From Tessaracoccus aquimaris (GTDB lineage Bacteria > Actinomycetota > Actinomycetes > Propionibacteriales > Propionibacteriaceae): 64,000 bases of DNA. Made by a program: the position numbers and the translations under genes. The notes under the pieces were generated by a model, which made no database searches, was not told the origin of the DNA, and was given only the letters and a program-made list of their open reading frames with translations. The DNA lies in assembly GCF_001997345.1 (NCBI RefSeq), contig NZ_CP019606.1, forward strand, positions 496,001-560,000. Direction: 5' to 3'. Positions 26,744-33,943 of this stretch are shown here, one piece after another (positions within the stretch are counted from its first letter, which is position 1; each line of letters opens with the position of its first letter).

Positions 26744-27769
26744 CTAGCCGTCGAGCGTCTTGCCGCCCTTCTCCCACGCCTCTGTGACGGCCGTGAGGAC
26801 GCCCTCGGGCGTCGGCTCCATCCCGGCGTCGGGCGAGGTGATCGGCAGGTCGACGCCGCTGACGACGTACTTGGGGACGGTCTCGAGCCCGGCGGCGAGC
26901 GGTGCCTCGCCCTCCTCGGTCACCCAGGCCTCGTAGTTGGGCGCGGCGTAGAGGGCCTGGAACTGGGCGAGCGTCTCGCCCGACATGCTCGCGTCCTGCG
27001 GCAGGGTCGTGCTGAGCACCTCGTCGTCGAACGGCACGCCCTTGGTCTGGCTCTCCATCAGGGCGCGGTGGTAGTTGTCGAAGAAGCCGAGCAGGTCAGC
27101 GTTGGCGGCGCCCAGCGCCGACTTCATCGACCACTGGTTGCCCTTGTTGGTGTCCATGAAGTGCAGCGCGCGCACCTCGGCGGTGATCTTGCCCTCGCTG
27201 ACGAGCAGTTCGATCGAGTCGAAGTAGGTCTCGGACGCGGCGGCGCAGTGCGGGCACTGGTAGTCGACGTACATGATCAGGTTGGGCGTGCCCTCGCGCG
27301 GCTGCTTGCCCTGCAGCGCGATGCCGTGGCCGGGGGTGGCGTTCGGGGGAGCGTCCGAGGCTTCCGGCAGGTCGACGGTCGGTGTCGCGGGGGCGATTGT
27401 GGCCGGACCTGCAGGCGTGGGGGCCGACTGTCGCGGGGCGTTGGCGACCACGATGCCTGCCACGATGGCGGCGGCGGCGCCGAACAGGAGCAGGACGCCG
27501 AGCACGATCCCGACGACGATCGCCACGATCTTGCCGCTGCCGGACTTCTTGGGCTGCTGCCACCCCGGGCCGCTCGGCGGACCCTGCCACTGGCCGTTCG
27601 GCGGACCCTGCCACTGGCCGTTGGGAGGACCCTGCCACTGGCCGCCAGGACCGGGCTGCGTCGGGCCGTTCGGCTGCCCCTGGGGGCCGGACTGTCCGGA
27701 GAAACCAGGACCCCCGGCGCCGCCCTGATGGGGCTGCTGCCGGGGGTCGTGGTTGGGTGGCTGGCTCAT
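26744..27769 (-). CDS. Membrane-anchored DsbA family thioredoxin-fold protein (paralogue 1)
   Basis: Predicted extracytoplasmic thiol-disulfide oxidoreductase. The first 75 residues are a cytoplasmic Gly/Pro/Gln tail with three copies of the octapeptide GQWQGPPN or a variant. A single membrane helix follows (about 80-108). The external domain carries the active site CPHC (Cys172, Cys175) in [10 protein letters not shown] and the cis-Pro region TVPKYVVSG. Length 341 residues. It is the longest of three tandem paralogues (with 27795 and 28732), all facing the same way between folC and valS. Whether it oxidises, reduces or isomerises disulfides cannot be read from the sequence. Confidence 0.85.
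   Translation of the reverse strand: MSQPPNHDPRQQPHQGGAGGPGFSGQSGPQGQPNGPTQPGPGGQWQGPPNGQWQGPPNGQWQGPPSGPGWQQPKKSGSGKIVAIVVGIVLGVLLLFGAAAAIVAGIVVANAPRQSAPTPAGPATIAPATPTVDLPEASDAPPNATPGHGIALQGKQPREGTPNLIMYVDYQCPHCAAASETYFDSIELLVSEGKITAEVRALHFMDTNKGNQWSMKSALGAANADLLGFFDNYHRALMESQTKGVPFDDEVLSTTLPQDASMSGETLAQFQALYAAPNYEAWVTEEGEAPLAAGLETVPKYVVSGVDLPITSPDAGMEPTPEGVLTAVTEAWEKGGKTLDG
27576..27647 (-). repeat. Three 24-bp tandem repeats within paralogue 1
   Basis: Three near-identical 24-base units at 27576-27599, 27600-27623 and 27624-27647 encode the GQWQGPPN repeats of the cytoplasmic tail. The unit length keeps the frame, so copy number could vary between strains without breaking the gene. Confidence 0.8.
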
Positions 27770-27794
27770 CGCTCGAGCCTAACCGCTCGCTGGA

Positions 27795-28622
27795 TCAGCT
27801 CTCGATCTTCTTGCCGCCGGCGTTCCAGGCCTCGGTGACGGCCCGCAGCAGGTCGTCCTCGGTGGGCTGGATGAGGGCCTCACCCGCGTCGTTGGCGAAC
27901 TGGAGGTGCTGGCCGCTGACGATGTAGGTGGGGGTGCCGGTGATCTTGTCCTCGTCGAAGCGCGCCTGCGCGTCGCGCACGAAGGTGTCGTAGGCCCGCT
28001 CGTTGTACCGCTTCTGGAACTTGGCCAGGTCGTCGCCCTCGATGCCGGCCTCCTTGGCGAAGTCCTCGCGCAACTGCTGGTCGGTGTAGCCGACGCCCTC
28101 GGTGGGCTGGTTCTTGTAAACGACGTCGTGGTACTGGCGGTACTTGCCGACCTCGTCTGCCGCGGCGGCCGCGATGGCGGCGCGCTTCGAGGGGCCGTCC
28201 TCGACGCGGGTGCCGTCGAGCTTCTTGCCGTCGAGGAAGTAGACGCTGCGGACCTCGACCGTGATCTTGTCCTCGGCGACCAGCTTCTCGGTCACGGGGC
28301 CGTAGTACTGCTCGCGGACCTTGCACGCGGGGCACTGGTAGTCCTCGTAGACCACGAGGTGCGGCTTGTCGGCGCTCGGCTGCTTGGCGTCCATCAGGAT
28401 GCCCTTGCGGTCGGTCGCGTTCGGAGGGGTGAGCTGGTCTGCGGTGATGCCCTGGGCCTTGGTGAACGCGGAGACGGCGACGAAGCCGATCACGATCAGG
28501 ACCACCGCGACCGCCAGACCGATGCCCGCGAACGCGATGCGCTTGTTGCGCTTGGAGCGCTCGTCCTGCTCCTGCTGCTGACGCAGTGCTGCGCGCTTGC
28601 TCAGCGACGAGTTGTTGGCCAT
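27795..28622 (-). CDS. Membrane-anchored DsbA family thioredoxin-fold protein (paralogue 2)
   Basis: A short, basic cytoplasmic N-terminus (LSKRAALRQQQEQDERSKRN) precedes one membrane helix at about residues 29-52. The DsbA-like domain has active site CPAC (Cys97, Cys100) in YEDYQCPACKVR and a cis-Pro loop GTPTYIVSG. Length 275 residues, ATG at 28622, a purine-rich site upstream. The basic RRAALRQQQ-type N-terminus is shared with paralogue 3. It lies 25 bases upstream of paralogue 1 and 109 bases downstream of paralogue 3. Confidence 0.88.
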   Translation of the reverse strand: MANNSSLSKRAALRQQQEQDERSKRNKRIAFAGIGLAVAVVLIVIGFVAVSAFTKAQGITADQLTPPNATDRKGILMDAKQPSADKPHLVVYEDYQCPACKVREQYYGPVTEKLVAEDKITVEVRSVYFLDGKKLDGTRVEDGPSKRAAIAAAAADEVGKYRQYHDVVYKNQPTEGVGYTDQQLREDFAKEAGIEGDDLAKFQKRYNERAYDTFVRDAQARFDEDKITGTPTYIVSGQHLQFANDAGEALIQPTEDDLLRAVTEAWNAGGKKIES

Positions 28623-28731
28623 AGGGGAGCGCTCCTTGAGTTCCGGGTCAGGGTGCCGACCCTCAGCTCGGGCGCAGCGGTTCCATCGTAACCGGTGACC
28701 AAAGAGATCCCATATTCAACTACCCGTCGGG

Positions 28732-29487
28732 CTAGCGGGCGGCGGCCGTGATGGCCCCTAACAGGGCCTCGGGGGTCGCGAAGGCGGGCTGCCCGCCTGG
28801 CCCGAACAGCTCGAGGTCGACGCCGTCGACCTGGTAGGACGGCGTTCCCTCGACTCCGGAGGCGTAAAGGGCCTCGTTTGCGTCGGCCGTGAACTGCGCG
28901 AACGTCCGGTCGTCATAGGCCCGCTGGAACGCGTCGAGGTCCGAACCGGTGATACCGAGCCGCGCCGGGAGCTCCTCGCGGAGGAAGGCGTCGGGGAAGC
29001 CGTTGCCCATGGCCTCGTAGAGGGCCACGTGATAAGCGTCGAAGTGCCCGACGGCGTCGGCCGCCGCCGCGGCCATCGCGGCGCGTCTGGACGGCCCGAA
29101 CTCGGCCTTCCCGTCCCGGAAGTGGGCGGTGCGCACCTCGGCGGTCAGCCGCCCATCGTCGACCAGGCCGATGATGGCCTCGCCGTAGGCGTGCTCGGCG
29201 ACCGCGCAGTAGGGGCACTGGTAGTCGCCCCACATCACCAGATGCGGCACCCCGTCGACCGGGGCCTTGCCCGCCACCAGGATGCCGTGCCCGGCCGTCG
29301 CGGCCGGCGGCCTACCCTGGCCACCGGTCGGCGCGTCCGGACTGAGCGCCCGGACGCCGAGGAGGGCGAGCACCGCGACGACGGCGACCGTCACGATGGC
29401 GATCGCGGCGATCGCGATCCGTTTGGTCCGCTTCGCCTGTTCCTCGGCCAGTTGCTGCTGGCGCAGCGCGGCGCGTCTGCTCGACAT
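28732..29487 (-). CDS. Membrane-anchored DsbA family thioredoxin-fold protein (paralogue 3)
   Basis: Same architecture as the two genes that follow it: basic N-terminus (SSRRAALRQQQ), one membrane helix (about 24-46), then a DsbA domain with CPYC (Cys91, Cys94) in WGDYQCPYCA and cis-Pro loop GTPSYQVDG. Length 251 residues. The start is ATG at 29487; longer in-frame upstream sequence overlaps folC on the other strand and has no DsbA similarity. CPYC, CPAC and CPHC in the three paralogues imply different redox potentials, since the two middle residues tune the pKa of the first cysteine. Confidence 0.88.
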   Translation of the reverse strand: MSSRRAALRQQQLAEEQAKRTKRIAIAAIAIVTVAVVAVLALLGVRALSPDAPTGGQGRPPAATAGHGILVAGKAPVDGVPHLVMWGDYQCPYCAVAEHAYGEAIIGLVDDGRLTAEVRTAHFRDGKAEFGPSRRAAMAAAAADAVGHFDAYHVALYEAMGNGFPDAFLREELPARLGITGSDLDAFQRAYDDRTFAQFTADANEALYASGVEGTPSYQVDGVDLELFGPGGQPAFATPEALLGAITAAAR

Positions 29488-29568
29488 GCGTGCCCTTCCG
29501 CAGGTGGGCCACAACCCTAACTGGGGCGATGAGGCCGCGCGGAGGCGCCCCCCTGCAGCGCCGACCAG

Positions 29569-29574
29569 TACCCT
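29569..29574 (+). promoter_or_regulatory. -10 box of the folC operon
   Basis: TACCCT ends nine bases before the folC ATG at 29584, so transcription would start at or next to the start codon. No -35 element is clear. Confidence 0.4.
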
Positions 29575-29583
29575 GAAGGCACC

Positions 29584-30918
29584 ATGAGTCACACCACGCA
29601 TCAAGAACTGACGGCGGCACTCACCGCCAGGTGGCCGGAGCATCGCGTCGCGCCGAGCCTGAGCCGCGTCTCCGCGCTGATGGAACTGCTGGGCGACCCG
29701 CAGCGGGCCATGCCCGTGATCCAGGTCGCGGGCACCAACGGCAAGGGCAGCACCGCCATCATGATCGACGCGATCCTGCGGGCCGCTGGGCTGCGCGTCG
29801 GAAGGTTCGCCAGCCCGCACCTGAGCGACGTGCGCGAACGGATCGTGATCGACGGCGAGCCCATCGGCGAGGAGCGCTTCGACGAGGTGTGGGCCGACAT
29901 CGCCCCTTACGTCGCCATGGTCGACGAGCAGCAACTCGACGGCGTCGACATGACCTTCTTCGAGGTCATCACCGGCATGGCCTACGCGGCCTTCGCCGAC
30001 GCGCCCGTCGACGTCGCCGTCATCGAGGTGGGGCTCGGCGGGCGATGGGACGCCACGAGCGTCGCCGACGCGAGCGTCGCGGTCGTCACGCCCATCGGGC
30101 TCGACCACACCCACATCCTCGGCGACACCATCGCCGAGATCGCGGGGGAGAAGGCCGGCATCATCAAGCACGGCTCGACGGCGGTCCTCTCCGGCCAGGA
30201 TCCCGCCGCCGCCCGGGTGCTGCTGGAACGCGCCGTCGAGGTGGGCGCGCTGGTCAAGGCCGAGGGCCCCGACTTCGGCGTGATCGGCCGCCAGTTGGCC
30301 GTCGGAGGCCAGTTGCTGCGACTCGAGACCCTGGCGGGCCCCATCTCGGACGTGTTCCTGCCGCTCTACGGCGAGCACATGGCCCGAAACGCGGCGCTCT
30401 CGGTCGCCGCCGTCGAGGCCTTCCTCGGCTCCAAGCCGCTCAACCCGGAGATCGTCGTCGAGGGACTCGGCTCCGTCGAGGCCCCCGCCAGGCTGGAACT
30501 GGTGCGTACCTCCCCGCCCATCGTGATCGACACGGCGCACAACCCGCAGGCCGCCCGCGTCACCATCGACGCCGTCAACGAGAGTTACGACTTCGACCCC
30601 GTGATCGGGGTGGTCGCCATGATGCAGGACAAGGACGCCGAGGAGGTGCTCGGCATCTTCGCGGAGAAGATGGACCAGGTCGTCATCACCAAGACCTCCT
30701 CAAGCCCCCGCGCGCGGTCCGTCGACGACCTCGCCGCCCTCGCCGAGACCATCTGGTCGACGCACCAGGTGCACCGCGCGGCGACCATGGCCGAGGCCCT
30801 TGACCTCGCCGTGATGCTCGCCGACACCTCCACCGCGCAGGCGGGCGTGCTCGTCGCAGGCTCCGTGATCGCCGCGGGAGAGGCCCGCGACCTCCTGAAG
30901 AAGGAGGACCAGGAGTGA
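29584..30918 (+). CDS. folC: Folylpolyglutamate synthase / dihydrofolate synthase
   Basis: Mur-ligase-type enzyme that joins glutamate to dihydropteroate and then extends the glutamate tail of folates. The P-loop is GTNGKGST (50-57). VAVIEVGLGGRWDATS and the lysine-containing GEKAGIIK motif follow, with the C-terminal domain after about residue 300 (IDTAHNPQA). Length 444 residues. The start shows no good ribosome binding site but lies close behind a -10 box. It begins a tightly overlapping run: DUF4233 (GTGA overlap), ndk (ATGA), CPBP protease (GTGA) and the SUMF1-like gene (GTGA). Confidence 0.93.
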   Translation: MSHTTHQELTAALTARWPEHRVAPSLSRVSALMELLGDPQRAMPVIQVAGTNGKGSTAIMIDAILRAAGLRVGRFASPHLSDVRERIVIDGEPIGEERFDEVWADIAPYVAMVDEQQLDGVDMTFFEVITGMAYAAFADAPVDVAVIEVGLGGRWDATSVADASVAVVTPIGLDHTHILGDTIAEIAGEKAGIIKHGSTAVLSGQDPAAARVLLERAVEVGALVKAEGPDFGVIGRQLAVGGQLLRLETLAGPISDVFLPLYGEHMARNAALSVAAVEAFLGSKPLNPEIVVEGLGSVEAPARLELVRTSPPIVIDTAHNPQAARVTIDAVNESYDFDPVIGVVAMMQDKDAEEVLGIFAEKMDQVVITKTSSSPRARSVDDLAALAETIWSTHQVHRAATMAEALDLAVMLADTSTAQAGVLVAGSVIAAGEARDLLKKEDQE

Positions 30919-31271
30919 CGCTCGCGCCCGACAACCCGATGCGGATGCCCGCCATGTCGACGCTGATCCTGCAGATCGTGGTGGTCTGGCTCGGCTACAT
31001 CGGCATGATCCAGGTCTCCGGCATCCACCTCGGCGTCGCCGCGCTGTGCTGCGCCGTCGTCACCCTGCTGTGCCTCGCCGGGTGCGCGGGGCTCAGGAAG
31101 CGCTGGGGCTACCTGGTGGGGTGGGCCGCGCAGGCAGCCACCATTGCCTTGGGGCTGCTGACGCCATGGATGTATGCCATGGGTATCATTTTTGCGTTGA
31201 TCTGGGTGACGTGCGTCGTACTAGGAAAGCGCATCGAAGCCCACCGCAGCCGAGAGGGAAGCGCTCAATGA
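30915..31271 (+). CDS. DUF4233 domain-containing membrane protein
   Basis: Small membrane protein of unknown function with about four hydrophobic helices in 118 residues and a basic C-terminus (GKRIEAHRSREG). Proteins of this family follow folC in many actinobacteria, as here. The GTG start overlaps the folC stop and the stop overlaps the ndk start, so its synthesis is coupled to both. No catalytic motif is visible. Confidence 0.85.
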   Translation: MTLAPDNPMRMPAMSTLILQIVVVWLGYIGMIQVSGIHLGVAALCCAVVTLLCLAGCAGLRKRWGYLVGWAAQAATIALGLLTPWMYAMGIIFALIWVTCVVLGKRIEAHRSREGSAQ

Positions 31272-31675
31272 CCGCGCGCACATTCGCCATCATCAAGCCC
31301 GACGCAGTCGAGGACGGCAACGTCGGAGACATCCTGTCGCGTTACGAGCACGCAAAGTTGCGGCCCGTCGCGATGGACCAGCGAACCATCAGCCCGGAAT
31401 TCGCAGACCGGCACTACAGCGAGCACGTCGGGAGGGACTACTACCCGGCGCTGCGCGACTTCATGACCGAGGGCCCGCTCATCGCCGTGGTCCTTGAGGG
31501 TGAAGAGGCGGTCGCCCGGGTGCGCGCGCTCAACGGCGCAACCGACCCCGCGAAGGCCGCGCCCGGCACCATCCGTGCCGACTTCGCGCAGTCGGTGCGC
31601 CGCAACGCCGTGCACGCCTCCGATTCGCCCGAGACCGCGGCCTCCGAGATCGCGCTCTGGTTCCCGGACCTGTGA
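31268..31675 (+). CDS. ndk: Nucleoside diphosphate kinase
   Basis: Transfers the gamma-phosphate of ATP to other NDPs through a phosphohistidine. The active site is His116 in NAVHASDSPETA. The N-terminal strand TFAIIKPDAV is typical. Length 135 residues, normal for the family. The ATG at 31268 overlaps the previous stop (ATGA); upstream in-frame sequence has no NDK similarity. The stop overlaps the next gene's GTG. Confidence 0.96.
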   Translation: MTARTFAIIKPDAVEDGNVGDILSRYEHAKLRPVAMDQRTISPEFADRHYSEHVGRDYYPALRDFMTEGPLIAVVLEGEEAVARVRALNGATDPAKAAPGTIRADFAQSVRRNAVHASDSPETAASEIALWFPDL

Positions 31676-32832
31676 GCGAGCCCCAGGACCCGCAGGGCGC
31701 TCCTGTCGACCGGAACCAACAATGGTCGGCGCCAACGCAGTGGGAACCTCCCGCCGCGCCACAGGGGTCCTGGGAACAGCAGCGCGAGCAGTGGGCGTCA
31801 CCCGTGGCCCAGCCGGGGTCATGGGAGCACGAACGCCAGCAGTGGCCGCCTCCCACAGTGGGAGCCCCGGCGCCGTACCAGGCACCGCAGCGACCCTCGC
31901 TGATGCCGGTCGAGCCGACCAGTTATCAGCAGTTCTGGCGCGCGCCCGGCATCAAGACCGCGGTTCCCATCGTCGCGACGGTGCTGATGGGCCTCGTCTT
32001 CGTGGCCCTGTCGACCATCATCGTGCTCGCCGCGATCTTCGCGGGAGGCGTCCCCGACGAGGCGGCGCTCGAGGCCCTGACGCAGGGCTCGCTGAGCCCC
32101 ACCATGGTGCTCGCCAACAGCATCTCGATCGCGCTCGTGCTGCCGATGGGGTTCCTCGTCGTGCGCCTGATGGGCCAGCGACCCGGCTACCTGTCGTCGG
32201 TGGTGGGGCGCTTCCGGTGGGGCTTCTTCTTCCGCTGCGTCGGCGTCACGGCCGCGGTGTTCCTCGTCTACTCCGGGATCAGCGTCCTGATCGACGGCGT
32301 CGACTCGCTCGGCCTGGGCGTGCGGGACTACACCTGGTGGCTGCTGATCGGCCTGATGCTGGTGACGCCGTTCCAGGCGGCCGCGGAGGAGTACCTGCTG
32401 CGCGGCTTCGTGCTGCGCACCGTCGGATCCTGGTTCGCGGCGCCCCTGACGGCCGCCCTGGTCGGCGGCCTCGTCAACTGCCTGATCTTCATGGGCCTGC
32501 ACGCCTCCACCGACCTGTGGCTCAACCTCGTCTACTTCTCGATGGGCGCGGTCGGCACCTACCTCGCGTGGCGCACCGGGGGCCTCGAGGGCGCCGTCGC
32601 GATCCACATCGTCAACAACATGATCGGCATGGCGCTGCTGTCCTTCCAGGACATGGAGGCCCAGTTCGACCGTGCCGCGGGAGCGGGCGGCCCTGAGGTG
32701 CTGCTGCAGATCGCAACGACCGTGGCCGCTGGCGCCCTGATCCTGTGGGTGGCCAAGCGGCAGAGGATCGTCACCGTCGGCCCGCCCGAGCGGGTCGAGC
32801 CGACCGCGCCTGCCGCGCCCACCGCGCCGTGA
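31672..32832 (+). CDS. CPBP family intramembrane metalloprotease
   Basis: Rce1/Abi-type membrane protease. An 85-residue cytoplasmic tail rich in Pro, Gln and Trp carries two copies of a GSWE-N4-QW unit. About seven or eight membrane helices follow. The diagnostic motifs are present: EEYLLR (Glu239, Glu240, Arg244), FMGLHAS (His277) and HIVNN (His312, Asn316). Bacterial members act in peptide maturation, self-immunity or unknown processing; the substrate here is unknown. Length 386 residues. It is coupled to ndk upstream and to the SUMF1-like gene downstream by 4-base overlaps. Confidence 0.9.
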   Translation: MSEPQDPQGAPVDRNQQWSAPTQWEPPAAPQGSWEQQREQWASPVAQPGSWEHERQQWPPPTVGAPAPYQAPQRPSLMPVEPTSYQQFWRAPGIKTAVPIVATVLMGLVFVALSTIIVLAAIFAGGVPDEAALEALTQGSLSPTMVLANSISIALVLPMGFLVVRLMGQRPGYLSSVVGRFRWGFFFRCVGVTAAVFLVYSGISVLIDGVDSLGLGVRDYTWWLLIGLMLVTPFQAAAEEYLLRGFVLRTVGSWFAAPLTAALVGGLVNCLIFMGLHASTDLWLNLVYFSMGAVGTYLAWRTGGLEGAVAIHIVNNMIGMALLSFQDMEAQFDRAAGAGGPEVLLQIATTVAAGALILWVAKRQRIVTVGPPERVEPTAPAAPTAP

Positions 32833-33899
32833 CGACGCTTCCGCCCGGCTTCGAGCCGGTAGGGGAGGCGACGTTCGTCGACGCCCCTCCGGGCAGGGCC
32901 GCCGGCCCGACCGTGTCGCTGTACCGCGGCTTCGGGGCGGAGTTCGCCCTGGTGCCCGGCGCCGACGTCGAGGTCGGCTGGGTCGCCCCGGGGCGCGGCG
33001 TGTTCGACGCGATGCCCGCGCACATCGTCGACGGGGTCGAGGCCGACCTGTTCGCCATCGCGCATCCGTTGGAGGGGGCGCTGCGCTGGCTCGCCACCGC
33101 CGAGGCGGAGCCCGATGTCGACCCCGCCGTCCTCGGCTTCCTGCGGGCGCGCGTCGAGGCGCTCCGCGACCACCCGGAGGCCGATCCCGAGGTGGCCGCC
33201 GAGTTCACGATGAGCGCCTACGGCGCCCGCGTCGCCGATGCCCTCTCCCCGGTGCGAACCGTCACCATCGCCCCGATGCTGGTGGAGCGCGCCCCGCGGC
33301 CCATCGGTCGCCGCTACGTCGGCACCTACGACGACGCCAGCGGCGCCGCCGATCTCGACCCCGCGTACGCCGACCGCGCGCTCGACGGGATCGCGCGCCT
33401 CGGGGAGATCGCCCCGAACGGTCACGCCCGACTCGTCGGCGTCGTCGACCTGGTGCGCCGAGACGGGGGCGACCTGGCCGTCTACCTCGAGGAGCCGACG
33501 ACGCACGCGCGGCTCAGCGCCGACGTCGCCGCCGAGGGGTTCGCGCTGCCGTCCGAGGACGAGTGGGAGTACCTGTGCGGCGGCGGCTCGCGCACGCTGT
33601 TCAGGTGGGGCGACGACGACCCGGGCGACATCGGCTACGGCTACGGAAGCGAGCCCGACGTGCTTGCCGAGCCGAACCGCTTCGGGCTGCGGATCGCCTG
33701 GGACCAGTTCAAGCAGGAGGTCACCGCCGACCCGAGGATCGCCAAGGGCGGCGACGGCGGCGTGTCGCTGCACGACTCGATCGGCTGGTTTCACCAGAGC
33801 CTCCCGCTGTCCACCTTCTACCGTTCGTGGGGGCACGAGGGGTGGAATGAAGATCTGGCGTCCGGGTACCACGTGTACCGACGCATCGTCCGGCTGTGA
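32829..33899 (+). CDS. Uncharacterised protein with degenerate SUMF1/FGE-like C-terminal domain
   Basis: A 356-residue soluble protein I cannot assign. Residues 1-130 are acidic with no known motif. From about 240, LPSEDEWEYLCGGG, LFRWGDDDPGD, NRFGLRIAWD and YHVYRRIVRL recall, in order, the LPTEAEWEYA, WGD, NxFGL and GFRV landmarks of formylglycine-generating-enzyme-like (SUMF1) folds. The RGGSW...CR segment with the copper-binding cysteines of true FGE is missing, so sulfatase activation is unlikely. The GTG start overlaps the CPBP protease stop (GTGA), so the two are expressed together. The SUMF1 link rests on motif order only. Confidence 0.6.
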   Translation: MTTLPPGFEPVGEATFVDAPPGRAAGPTVSLYRGFGAEFALVPGADVEVGWVAPGRGVFDAMPAHIVDGVEADLFAIAHPLEGALRWLATAEAEPDVDPAVLGFLRARVEALRDHPEADPEVAAEFTMSAYGARVADALSPVRTVTIAPMLVERAPRPIGRRYVGTYDDASGAADLDPAYADRALDGIARLGEIAPNGHARLVGVVDLVRRDGGDLAVYLEEPTTHARLSADVAAEGFALPSEDEWEYLCGGGSRTLFRWGDDDPGDIGYGYGSEPDVLAEPNRFGLRIAWDQFKQEVTADPRIAKGGDGGVSLHDSIGWFHQSLPLSTFYRSWGHEGWNEDLASGYHVYRRIVRL

Positions 33900-33928
33900 C
33901 GCCCTAGGGAAATCGCCTCCCGGCCGGT

Positions 33929-33934
33929 TATTCT
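33929..33934 (+). promoter_or_regulatory. -10 box of the TIGR03960 radical SAM gene
   Basis: TATTCT ends nine bases before the ATG at 33944, compatible with a leaderless or near-leaderless mRNA. A second in-frame ATG is at 33950. Confidence 0.4.
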
Positions 33935-33943
33935 GGCGGCGCT

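Noticed and set aside
24438..26747. 769-codon open frame antisense to valS
   Set aside because: No family motif; valS on the other strand is intact from HIGH to KMSKS. The length is explained by codon bias.
32829..33899. Assignment as a functional formylglycine-generating enzyme
   Set aside because: The RGGSW region and catalytic cysteines are missing and no sulfatase is encoded nearby; only motif order suggests the fold.
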